Source of the DNA: an uncultured Candidatus Midichloriaceae bacterium
GTDB taxonomy: Bacteria > Pseudomonadota > Alphaproteobacteria > Rickettsiales > Midichloriaceae
DNA: 12,313 nt
Assembly: GCA_905479795.1 (NCBI GenBank)
Contig: CAJQNX010000088.1
Span: 1 to 12,313 of the forward strand
Direction of reading: 5' to 3'
Below, one piece after another: positions 1-6,923 of this stretch. A program made the position numbers and the translations under genes. Below the pieces are notes generated by a model. The model had not been told where the DNA came from. It saw only the letters and a list, made by a program, of their open reading frames with translations, and did no database searches. Within the stretch, counting starts at the first letter, position 1; each line of letters starts with the position of its first letter.

Positions 1-196
1 GCAATTTTAATATTGCAATTAGACTTCAAAACTTTTATGAAGTATCAATTCTCTGAGTTATATGCTAAAAATTTTAAAATAATTTTTCTCATTCCCCTAG
101 CCTAACTTTCAACAATTAATATTAATTCACCACTCTCCTAACTTAAAAACAAGAAATATAAAAAAAGAAAATATAGCACCCTTATTCAATTTTATT

Positions 197-224
197 TTGA
201 TAAATATAAAAAAACAAGTATAGT
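197..224 (+). promoter_or_regulatory. Sigma70-type promoter of potABCD
   Basis: TTGATA (197-202, five of six consensus bases) and TATAGT (219-224, five of six) are separated by 16 nt. Transcription would begin near 231, giving a leader of about 65 nt before the potA start at 296. It is the best promoter match upstream of the operon and is correctly oriented. The call rests on sequence match only. Confidence 0.6.
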
Positions 225-279
225 CTAATCCTCTAATTGAGATTGCTGTTCAATCAAGCTTTTTTAAATTTTTAGTATT

Positions 280-284
280 GGAGG
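280..284 (+). promoter_or_regulatory. Shine-Dalgarno GGAGG that fixes the potA TTG start
   Basis: GGAGG lies 11 nt before the TTG at 296. An in-frame TAA at 290-292 sits between the two, so translation in this frame cannot begin earlier. The first in-frame ATG is far inside the ATPase domain, so TTG is the only sensible start. Most other genes in this window lack such a clear ribosome binding site. Confidence 0.65.
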
Positions 285-295
285 TTATTTAAGAA

Positions 296-1402
296 TTGAA
301 AAACAATTATCCGATTTTAAATCTCAAAAACATTTGCAAAAGCTATCAAGGACAAGAGATAATCAAAAATGTTAGCTTCTCTGTAAATGATGGAGAATTT
401 GTAGCCATACTTGGACCATCAGGATGCGGCAAAACAACACTTTTAAGGTTGATTGGAGGCTTTGAAATACCTGATTATGGAAGCATTTCAATAAACAAAT
501 TAGAAGTTAACAACATTTCGCCAACTAATAGAAAAGTAAATACAGTTTTTCAAAGCTACGCATTATTTCCTCATATGAATGTATTTGATAATATTGCATT
601 CGGATTAATAGTTGAAGGCAAATCCAAGGATTATATTAAAAAGGAAGTTTATAAAATTGCAGAAAAAGTTGGACTAGATAAATTATTACTAAGAACTCCT
701 GATCAATTATCTGGTGGACAAAAGCAAAGAGTTGCGATTGCAAGAGCAATAATTAAGAAACCACATATACTATTGCTTGATGAACCCTTGAGTGCACTTG
801 ATAAAAAATTACGCCAAAAGATGCAAGTTGAACTGAAGAAATTGCAAAAAAACTTGGGCATAACCTTCATATTTATAACTCACGATCAAGAAGAAGCACT
901 ATCTGTAGCAGACAAAGTTATAGTAATGAGCGAGGGGAAAATTGAACAAATCGGCACTCCAAGAGATGTATACGAAACACCAAGCAATTTATTTGTCGCT
1001 GAATTTGTTGGTGAGATAAATGTTTTTGACGCAGAGGTTATTAAAATTTCTAACAATAAAATCACTCTTCATGTAGAAAATGAAATTACTTATACAACAG
1101 GAAACAATGACAATTTCAAAGTAGGTGATAATGTAAAATTATTATTTAGACCTGAGGATTTAAGAACTGAGACTATAAAAGATTCTAAAACCCTAAAAAA
1201 CGTATTTATTGGAAAAATTGAAGATACTACTTATAAAGGTGCAACGCTTGAATCATCAATTATTCTTAAGAGTGGAAAAAGAATAAAAGCCAGTGAATTT
1301 TTTGATGAAGATGATGAAGATTTTGATTATAAAATCGGAGAAAACATCACTATCAATTGGATTGATGGTTGGGAGGTAATTTTGAAAGATGAAAAACAAT
1401 AA
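296..1402 (+). CDS. potA: Polyamine (spermidine/putrescine) ABC transporter ATPase PotA
   Basis: Cytoplasmic ATPase that drives import of polyamines through PotBC. The 368-residue protein has the full set of ABC motifs: Walker A GPSGCGKTT at residues 40-48, Q-loop Gln86, signature LSGGQ at 138-142, Walker B ILLLDEP at 158-164 and switch His196. A C-terminal TOBE-type domain follows from about residue 279 and begins near RPED (286-289), as in PotA and related importer ATPases. Length matches E. coli PotA (378). The start is TTG, dictated by an upstream in-frame stop and a GGAGG. The gene overlaps potB by 14 nt and leads a potABCD operon in the same order as E. coli. An ATPase of this kind alone could serve sugars or iron; the neighbouring potB, potC and potD settle the assignment. 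Confidence 0.93.
   Translation: MKNNYPILNLKNICKSYQGQEIIKNVSFSVNDGEFVAILGPSGCGKTTLLRLIGGFEIPDYGSISINKLEVNNISPTNRKVNTVFQSYALFPHMNVFDNIAFGLIVEGKSKDYIKKEVYKIAEKVGLDKLLLRTPDQLSGGQKQRVAIARAIIKKPHILLLDEPLSALDKKLRQKMQVELKKLQKNLGITFIFITHDQEEALSVADKVIVMSEGKIEQIGTPRDVYETPSNLFVAEFVGEINVFDAEVIKISNNKITLHVENEITYTTGNNDNFKVGDNVKLLFRPEDLRTETIKDSKTLKNVFIGKIEDTTYKGATLESSIILKSGKRIKASEFFDEDDEDFDYKIGENITINWIDGWEVILKDEKQ
1372..1376 (+). promoter_or_regulatory. Shine-Dalgarno GGAGG of potB, inside potA
   Basis: GGAGG within the last potA codons, 12 nt before the potB ATG at 1389. Spacing is nearly the same as for potA (11 nt), slightly longer than usual. It suggests potB has independent ribosome loading as well as coupling to potA. 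Confidence 0.55.
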
Positions 1403-2243
1403 TCTTTTCAGAAGAGCAGTCATTGTAAATACCATATTATGGCTTTTTATTACTGCAATAGCTCCAAATATTCTAATAATTTTAATTAGCTTTACAAAAA
1501 GAGACACAGAACAATTAATTAATCTTACCTTTACCCTAGAAAATTTTTCTCAAGCATTTTCACCACTTTTCTTAAAAGTCTATTTTAAGTCACTAAAAAT
1601 TGGAACAATTACTGTGTTACTATGCTTAATACTCGGATATACCTATGCATTTTTTATGTACAGAGAGCCTAACAAATTTATCAAATATTTCTTGCTTATC
1701 GCAATCATAATTCCATTTTGGACTAGCTCATTAATCAGAACTTATTCAATAATTTTTATTTTAAAATTAAATGGTTTTTTAAATCAAATACTATTAGCCA
1801 TTGGATTAATAAACTCACCATGCAATATGCTTTATAGCGAAGGTGCTGTGATATTTGGCTTTGTTTATACTTTAATACCATTTATGATTATACCTATCTT
1901 TTTATCTTTAAGAAAAATAGACTATTCGTTAATTGAATCAGCAAAAGATTTAGGAGCTTCTTCAACCAATATTTTTTTCAAAATTATACTCCCCTTAAGT
2001 AACAACGGAGTTATATCAGGTTGCTCAATGGTATTGCTTTCATCACTTGGAATGTTTTACTTGTCAGACCTATTAGGTGGCTCAAAAAACGTTATGATAG
2101 GTAATTTAATTAAGGATCAAATACTCCTAAACAGCAATTGGAATTTAGGTAGCGCCATTAGCATCATACTTTATTTGATAGTGATTTTTGGAATTATCTT
2201 TCAAAAAGAAAACTATAAGATTAATTTTTATACAAATAAGTAA
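1389..2243 (+). CDS. potB: Polyamine ABC transporter permease PotB
   Basis: One of the two inner-membrane permease subunits of the polyamine importer. The 284-residue product is highly hydrophobic with about six membrane segments (roughly residues 11-33, 69-92, 98-124, 153-175, 205-226 and 254-272). The cytoplasmic EAA loop that docks on the ATPase is at about 183-202 (ESAKDLGA... ending in ILPL), with the conserved glycine at 189. Length matches E. coli PotB (about 275-285). The ATG lies inside potA (14-nt overlap) behind a GGAGG. The stop codon shares one base with the potC start (TAATG). PotB rather than PotC is inferred from operon order and from the N-terminal layout; the permease family itself is clear. 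Confidence 0.9.
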   Translation: MKNNNLFRRAVIVNTILWLFITAIAPNILIILISFTKRDTEQLINLTFTLENFSQAFSPLFLKVYFKSLKIGTITVLLCLILGYTYAFFMYREPNKFIKYFLLIAIIIPFWTSSLIRTYSIIFILKLNGFLNQILLAIGLINSPCNMLYSEGAVIFGFVYTLIPFMIIPIFLSLRKIDYSLIESAKDLGASSTNIFFKIILPLSNNGVISGCSMVLLSSLGMFYLSDLLGGSKNVMIGNLIKDQILLNSNWNLGSAISIILYLIVIFGIIFQKENYKINFYTNK

Positions 2244-3013
2244 TGGCAAAAAAATTGAAACTAATATATCTGAGTGTCTTTCTTTTAATACTCTATTTCC
2301 CCATCACCATGCTAATGGCAAATTCATTTAACTATTCTGCACATTCCATTAGATGGGAGGGCTTTACATTTAAATGGTACATTAAACTTTTTGACAATTT
2401 TTCCTTAATAGAGGCTATGAAAAACTCTCTAATTTTAGGACTTTTATCAGCAACCTGCGCATCCATCATTGCAACAATTGCATCCTTCAGTTTTTATAAA
2501 TATAGGTATTTCGGTCGTAAAATAATTTATTTTTTTATTCAAATAATGATTATGTTTCCAGATATTATTTTAGGAGTAAGTTTATTATTTTTATTTATTT
2601 TATTTAATTTTGAATTAGGTTTTTACACATTATTAATTTCTCATATAGTATTAGCTTTACCTTTTTCAATCATTACAATATTTTCTGGATTTAGAGGATT
2701 AAATAAAAATATCATTGAAGTAGGAAGAGACTTGGGAGCAAGTGATTATGATATTTTAAGAAAATTAATCATTCCTATAATATCACCAAATATCATGGCC
2801 TCCTTTCTAATAGCTTTTACATTATCATTAGATGATGTATTAGTTAGCTACTTTGTAAGTGGTCCACAATATGAAATTTTGCCGCTAACAATATTTTCCT
2901 TAGCTAGAACGGGAATTAAACCAGAAGTCAATGCAATATGCACCTTAATGTTGCTCATCTCCATTCTTCTGATACTTCTATCACAAATTTTATTGAAGAA
3001 AAAACATGCTTAA
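2243..3013 (+). CDS. potC: Polyamine ABC transporter permease PotC
   Basis: Second inner-membrane permease of the polyamine importer, 256 residues (E. coli PotC is 264). About six membrane helices are visible (roughly 7-27, 61-83, 96-121, 127-149, 184-202 and 231-251). The EAA loop is at 159-179 (EVGRDLGAS then LIIPI), followed by the SLDD motif at 195-198 inside a stretch typical of PotC (FTLSLDDVLVSYFVSGP). The start overlaps the potB stop by one base and has no Shine-Dalgarno of its own, so it is probably translated by coupling. The end overlaps potD by 8 nt. Confidence 0.92.
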   Translation: MAKKLKLIYLSVFLLILYFPITMLMANSFNYSAHSIRWEGFTFKWYIKLFDNFSLIEAMKNSLILGLLSATCASIIATIASFSFYKYRYFGRKIIYFFIQIMIMFPDIILGVSLLFLFILFNFELGFYTLLISHIVLALPFSIITIFSGFRGLNKNIIEVGRDLGASDYDILRKLIIPIISPNIMASFLIAFTLSLDDVLVSYFVSGPQYEILPLTIFSLARTGIKPEVNAICTLMLLISILLILLSQILLKKKHA

Positions 3014-4031
3014 AATTGCCTTATTTATATTACTATTTTTCAATTTCAACTTAGTTTTTGCCAACAAGCTATATATATATGGATGGTTTAATAGCATTCC
3101 TGATCATGTGATAGAAAAATTCACAAAAGAAACTGGTATAAATATTATATTTTCTTCCTATGAAAATAATGAAATTATGTATGCAAAATTAAAATTACTT
3201 GGCAAGCAACCAAGCTATGACATTGTATTTCCTTCTACTTATTTTATTCAAAAAATGATCAAAAAAGACTTACTTGAGGAACTTGATAAAACTAAAATCC
3301 CAAACATCAAAAATATAAACAAAGATGCCCTAAATCTAAGCTTCGATCCTAATAATAAATTTAGCATACCATATACTATGTATTTTACAGGAATTATGTA
3401 TAATAGTAAGTTTGTAAAAAATAAAATTGATAGCTGGGCAAATTTATTTGATCCTGAGTATAAAGGCAAAATTTTGTTATTAGATGATGTTAGAGAAGTT
3501 TTTCACATAGCACTAAGTTTATTAGGATATGACATTAATACTGTAAATGAAGAGGAAGTAAAAAATGCATATATTAAATTAAAATCCATTCTCCCCAACG
3601 TGAACCTTTTTTCAGCAGAATCTACAAAAAAATACTTCTTAAGCGGAGATGTACTAATCGGTATGAATTGGAACTCTGATTCATACGAAGCAATACTAGA
3701 AGATAAAAGTTTAAAATTTATATATCCAAAAGAAGGGGCTATTTTTTCAATGGATAATTTTGTTATTTTAAAAAATGCTAAAAACAAACAAAATGCTTAT
3801 AAATTTATAAATTTTATTTATAGAGCAGATATTTCAAAAAAAATTATTGAGCACAATGGTTTAAGCATACCTAATTTAGCTGCTAAAGAGCTATTAAAAC
3901 CTGAATTACAAAATAATAAGGTGATATTTCCTGATAGTAAAATTATCAACAATAGCACACTACATGATGATCTAGAAGGCAATATAGATATTTATACTAA
4001 ATATTGGAACATGTTAAAAGTTGAAGATTAA
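3006..4031 (+). CDS. potD: Periplasmic polyamine-binding protein PotD
   Basis: Solute-binding protein that delivers polyamines to PotBC. The 341-residue precursor has a Sec signal peptide (hydrophobic residues 4-18, likely cut after VFA at residue 19) and then the PotD start LYIYGWFNSIP. Compared with E. coli PotD recalled from memory, conserved blocks include ENNEIMYAKLK (53-63), PSTYF (76-80), DDVREVF (160-166), MNWN (220-223), YPKEGAIF (240-247) and PNLAAKELL (289-297). Known ligand residues kept are Ser77, Tyr79, Asp161, Glu164, Trp222 and Asp250. Several others are changed: E. coli Thr35, Tyr37, Trp255, Tyr293 and Gln327 correspond to Phe28, Ser30, Ser248, Leu286 and His320. So the family is certain, but the exact ligand (spermidine, putrescine or another cation) is not. 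A promoter for rpmG overlaps the 3' end. Confidence 0.92.
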   Translation: MLKIALFILLFFNFNLVFANKLYIYGWFNSIPDHVIEKFTKETGINIIFSSYENNEIMYAKLKLLGKQPSYDIVFPSTYFIQKMIKKDLLEELDKTKIPNIKNINKDALNLSFDPNNKFSIPYTMYFTGIMYNSKFVKNKIDSWANLFDPEYKGKILLLDDVREVFHIALSLLGYDINTVNEEEVKNAYIKLKSILPNVNLFSAESTKKYFLSGDVLIGMNWNSDSYEAILEDKSLKFIYPKEGAIFSMDNFVILKNAKNKQNAYKFINFIYRADISKKIIEHNGLSIPNLAAKELLKPELQNNKVIFPDSKIINNSTLHDDLEGNIDIYTKYWNMLKVED

Positions 4032-4048
4032 AAAACATTGGTTATAAT
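4021..4048 (+). promoter_or_regulatory. Sigma70-type promoter of rpmG and downstream genes
   Basis: TTGAAG (4021-4026, four of six) and a perfect TATAAT (4043-4048) with a 16-nt spacer. The -35 box lies in the last codons of potD, whose stop is 4029-4031. Transcription would begin near 4055, about 26 nt before the rpmG ATG. It would separate the housekeeping genes from the potABCD unit. No terminator hairpin is visible between potD and rpmG, so read-through from the pot promoter is also possible. Confidence 0.6.
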
Positions 4049-4080
4049 GCAGTTTAGAGTAACAATTAAAAAGTAATTTT

Positions 4081-4251
4081 ATGGCTAAGAAAAATACAGT
4101 TTTAGTAAAACTAGTAAGCAGTGAAGGAAGCGGATATTTTTTCGTAAAAAAGAGGAATCCTAAACAACTTAAAGAAAAGTTAAGTTTTAGAAAATACGAT
4201 CCTGTTTTAAGAAAGCACGTAATGTTCAATGAGAAAAAGCTAACTAGTTAA
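4081..4251 (+). CDS. rpmG: Large ribosomal subunit protein bL33
   Basis: Small basic protein of the 50S subunit, 56 residues starting MAKKNTVLVKLVSSEGSGYF. The sequence KKRNP (23-27), LSFRKYDP (34-41) and the C-terminal block LRKHVMFNEKKL (43-54) are hallmarks of bacterial L33; 55-56 residues is the usual length. It lacks the paired CxxC motifs of the zinc-binding form, so it is the zinc-independent type. The ATG is 26 nt downstream of the predicted start of transcription; the ribosome binding site is weak (only AAGTAA nearby). It probably heads the transcription unit that continues into lolD, whose start is 11 nt after the rpmG stop. Confidence 0.95.
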   Translation: MAKKNTVLVKLVSSEGSGYFFVKKRNPKQLKEKLSFRKYDPVLRKHVMFNEKKLTS

Positions 4252-4262
4252 TTATTTATAGT

Positions 4263-4940
4263 GTGTCTTTAATATCTTTAAAGAATATAACTAAGAGCTA
4301 TTCTTTTGATAAAAACAATTATCAAATACTAAAAGATATTAATTTAGAGATACAGCAAGGGGAATTATTATCTATTGTTGGTCCATCTGGCTCTGGTAAA
4401 AGCACATTGTTGAAAATCATAGGGCTACTTGACACACCCAATAGCGGTTCAATTAAAATAAATGAACTGGACTGCAGCAAAATTAGTGAAAATAAACAAA
4501 CCATTTTAAGAAGAGATTTTATTGGTTTTATATTTCAATCTTATAATTTATTGCCTGATTTTACAGCACTAGAAAACGTAGTTATACCTCAGAATATTAT
4601 GGGAATTCCCATAAAAAAAGCAATATCTAGAGCTAATGAATTATTCAAGGAATTGAAGATAGATAATAAATGTCATAACTATCCAAATCAATTATCAGGC
4701 GGAGAACAACAAAGAGTCGCAATCGCAAGAAGCCTAGTTAATAAGCCAAAATTAATTTTGGCAGATGAACCAACTGGCAATTTAGATGCTGAAAATACAA
4801 ATAACATAGCAAAAATATTGGAAAAAATATCAAAGGAGCATAGGATTACTACTATTGTCGTCACTCATGATATGAATATTGCAAAAAATGCTGACAAAAT
4901 TTATTGCTTGAATGATGGAAAACTAGAGATTCAAAAATGA
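4263..4940 (+). CDS. lolD: Lipoprotein-releasing system ATPase LolD
   Basis: ATPase of the LolCDE complex, which extracts outer-membrane lipoproteins from the inner membrane and hands them to LolA. The product has 225 residues (E. coli LolD is 233). ABC motifs: Walker A GPSGSGKST at 40-48, Q-loop Gln92, signature LSGGE at 144-148, Walker B LILADEP at 164-170, then TGNLD, and switch His202. The LolD-specific stretch after the Q-loop is present (LLPDFTALENV, 96-106). The start is GTG, 11 nt after the rpmG stop, with no clear Shine-Dalgarno; an in-frame TAG at 4245-4247 limits any earlier start. LolC/LolE permease genes are not adjacent, so they must lie elsewhere. Close relatives such as FtsE or MacB-type ATPases are possible but fit the Q-loop region less well. 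Confidence 0.88.
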   Translation: MSLISLKNITKSYSFDKNNYQILKDINLEIQQGELLSIVGPSGSGKSTLLKIIGLLDTPNSGSIKINELDCSKISENKQTILRRDFIGFIFQSYNLLPDFTALENVVIPQNIMGIPIKKAISRANELFKELKIDNKCHNYPNQLSGGEQQRVAIARSLVNKPKLILADEPTGNLDAENTNNIAKILEKISKEHRITTIVVTHDMNIAKNADKIYCLNDGKLEIQK

Positions 4941-4944
4941 AATT

Positions 4945-5973
4945 ATGGACATTACAGGGAGCGAAATTATTAGGGATAAAATAGATACGCAGGATTTAAA
5001 TGAAGTAAATATTAGACCTGGAAAACTAGACGAATTTATTGGGCAGGGGAAAATAATTCAAAATCTCAAAGTATTTATAGGTGCTGCAAAATTTAGAGAT
5101 GAATCCTTAGATCACGTATTATTTCATGGACCACCCGGTCTTGGAAAAACAACATTAGCTCAAATTATAGCTAAAGAAATAAATACCAATATCAAAATCA
5201 CCTCAGGTCCTATGCTCAGCAAAACTAGAGACCTTGCAGCAGTCTTAACAAATCTTGAGGAAAATGACGTACTATTTATTGACGAAATTCACAGAATGAC
5301 GCCATCTGTAGAGGAAGTTCTTTATCCAGCTATGGAGGATTTTTACATAGACTTAATAATTGGAGATGGACCAGCTGCACGAACTGTAAAAATCAATCTA
5401 CCAAAATTTACTTTAGTAGGTGCAACAACGAGGCTGGGATTATTAACCAACCCCTTAAGAGATAGATTTGGCATTACATTTAAACTAGATTTTTATAACA
5501 CAAATGAGCTTGAGAATGTTATTAAAAGGGCTGCTATAATTTTTAACATCAAAATTTCTCAAGAGGCGGCAGAAAAAGTATCCAAATGTTCTAGAGGAAC
5601 CCCTAGAATTGCAGTTAAATTATTAAAGAGAATGAGAGATTATGCAAATTATAATAAAAATGATTTGATAGATACTGATTTAGTTGAAACATCGTTACAT
5701 CAATTGCACATTGATTCTATAGGATTAGACAATTTAGATTATAAATACATACAGTTCATAGTAGATAACTACAATGGTGGACCAGTGGGCATAGACACTA
5801 TAGCGGCTGGATTATCAGAAGAAAAAGATACTGTTGAAGATACAATCGAGCCTTACTTACTTCAAATTGGTTTCATTAATAGGACACCAAGAGGTAGGGT
5901 AATAACCAATTTATGTGCAAAGCATATAGGTGCTAATATTGCTAATAGAGATTTAGAGTTAGTGTTATCATGA
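4945..5973 (+). CDS. ruvB: Holliday junction branch migration helicase RuvB
   Basis: AAA+ motor that, with RuvA, drives branch migration of Holliday junctions during recombinational repair. The 342-residue length is normal. Visible motifs: entry sequence IRPGKLDEFIGQ (23-34), Walker A GPPGLGKTT (62-70), Walker B VLFIDEIH (109-116), sensor 1 GATTR (159-163), LRDRF with the putative arginine finger (171-175), and sensor 2 RGTPR (217-221). The C-terminal winged-helix DNA-binding domain covers about 265-335 (GGPVGIDTIAAGL, RTPRGRV). The ATG is 4 nt after the lolD stop. The stop overlaps the ribF start (ATGA). ruvA and ruvC, commonly adjacent in other bacteria, are not here. Confidence 0.97.
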   Translation: MDITGSEIIRDKIDTQDLNEVNIRPGKLDEFIGQGKIIQNLKVFIGAAKFRDESLDHVLFHGPPGLGKTTLAQIIAKEINTNIKITSGPMLSKTRDLAAVLTNLEENDVLFIDEIHRMTPSVEEVLYPAMEDFYIDLIIGDGPAARTVKINLPKFTLVGATTRLGLLTNPLRDRFGITFKLDFYNTNELENVIKRAAIIFNIKISQEAAEKVSKCSRGTPRIAVKLLKRMRDYANYNKNDLIDTDLVETSLHQLHIDSIGLDNLDYKYIQFIVDNYNGGPVGIDTIAAGLSEEKDTVEDTIEPYLLQIGFINRTPRGRVITNLCAKHIGANIANRDLELVLS

Positions 5974-6923
5974 TTGTTCATAACTGCAATATTAATTCTA
6001 ATATCAATATTGATAACTTAATTTTGGCAATTGGAAATTTTGATGGTGTACATCTTGGGCACCAAAAAATAATAAATCAATGCATTGATTTAGCAAAAAA
6101 ACATAATTTTACTCCTGCTATATTAACATTTGAACCCCACCCTAGCCAATTAACAAATACAGGTAAAAAGAAAAAACTTATATATAACAATGCTCAAAAA
6201 ATCGCTATAATTAGGGATTTAAATATTGCTCACTTATTTATTTTTGAATTCAATAATCAAATTATGAATATGCCACATAATAAATTTGTTGAGGATATTT
6301 TAATTAAAATGTTTAAGGTTAAGGGCATCGTAACAGGCTATAACTTTTTCTTTGGTAAAAATAGATTGGGAGACACTAATTTTTTAGAGACTATCTCAAA
6401 ACAGTCCAAATTTACATACGATGTCGTAGACAAATTTGATAAAGATTTTATCGAGGTATCTTCATCTAAAATAAGATATTTACTATCAAAAGGAATGGTT
6501 GAAACAGCCAGTAAAATTCTAGGTCAAAACTATTTTATAGCAGGAAGTATAATTTATGGCAAAAAATTAGCAAGAACTTTAGGTTTTAAAACTGCAAATA
6601 TTAAATTAGATCAAAACCATATTTATCCATTAAATGGAGTATATTTGGTAAATGTTATTATAGAAGATAATCATCATATTAGTTATTTTGGTGTTGCAAA
6701 TATTGGAATTAAACCAACAGTCTCAAATGATAAAACAATTACCTTAGAGGTTCATATATTTGAATTTGATGAAGATATTTATGAAAAAAATATCAGGGTA
6801 GAATTTATTAGCTTTTTACGACCAGAACGTAATTTAAAAGATCTTGAAAAACTTAAATGTCAGATTAAGAAAGATATCAGTGATGCCAAATATATTATAG
6901 AACAAAATGCCAGAACTTCCTGA
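5970..6923 (+). CDS. ribF: Bifunctional riboflavin kinase / FAD synthetase RibF
   Basis: Makes FMN from riboflavin and then FAD, both using ATP. The 317-residue protein shows two domains. The N-terminal adenylyltransferase half has IGNFDGVHLGHQ (21-32), FEPHP (54-58) and the SSSKIR segment (164-169). The C-terminal riboflavin kinase half begins near residue 185, with GFKTAN (205-210), GVYLVNV (223-229), NIGIKPT (244-250), the likely catalytic Glu260 and the ending FLRPERNL (282-289). The usual kinase motif GxPTAN reads GFKTAN, so the proline is replaced by lysine while Thr and Asn remain. The start overlaps the ruvB stop by 4 nt (ATGA) and the end overlaps mutM by 17 nt, so translation is probably coupled across all three genes. 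Confidence 0.95.
   Translation: MIVHNCNINSNINIDNLILAIGNFDGVHLGHQKIINQCIDLAKKHNFTPAILTFEPHPSQLTNTGKKKKLIYNNAQKIAIIRDLNIAHLFIFEFNNQIMNMPHNKFVEDILIKMFKVKGIVTGYNFFFGKNRLGDTNFLETISKQSKFTYDVVDKFDKDFIEVSSSKIRYLLSKGMVETASKILGQNYFIAGSIIYGKKLARTLGFKTANIKLDQNHIYPLNGVYLVNVIIEDNHHISYFGVANIGIKPTVSNDKTITLEVHIFEFDEDIYEKNIRVEFISFLRPERNLKDLEKLKCQIKKDISDAKYIIEQNARTS

Larger units (their letters stand above)
1..295. other. Upstream non-coding region before potA
   Basis: No supportable gene lies here. Reading frame 1 is open from the window edge to a TAA at 103-105 and frame 3 to a TGA at 54-56. Either could be the tail of a gene that starts outside the window, but neither tail is recognisable. From about 106 onward the DNA is AT-rich with frequent stops. 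It holds an imperfect direct duplication (154-176 and 202-223, sharing an identical 13-nt core), a promoter (197-224), a small hairpin (241-255) followed by six T, and the potA ribosome binding site (280-284). I see no tRNA or other RNA gene. Confidence 0.6.

Noticed and set aside
1..105. Open frame from the window edge to TAA at 103-105, and another to TGA at 54-56, as possible gene tails
   Set aside because: Only 34 and 17 codons are visible, no family is recognisable, and such short open stretches are expected by chance.
296..1402. PotA as a sugar (UgpC/MalK) or iron (FbpC) importer ATPase
   Set aside because: The neighbouring PotB, PotC and PotD are clear polyamine-family proteins in the standard operon order.
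1256..1507. Reverse-strand open frame across the potA/potB junction
   Set aside because: It lies wholly inside two well-supported genes on the other strand and its product has no recognisable features.
3503..3787. Reverse-strand open frame inside potD
   Set aside because: Shadow of potD, which has conserved family motifs through this stretch.
4014..4229. Reverse-strand open frame over the rpmG region
   Set aside because: The forward strand encodes a complete, clearly recognisable ribosomal protein L33 at the same place.
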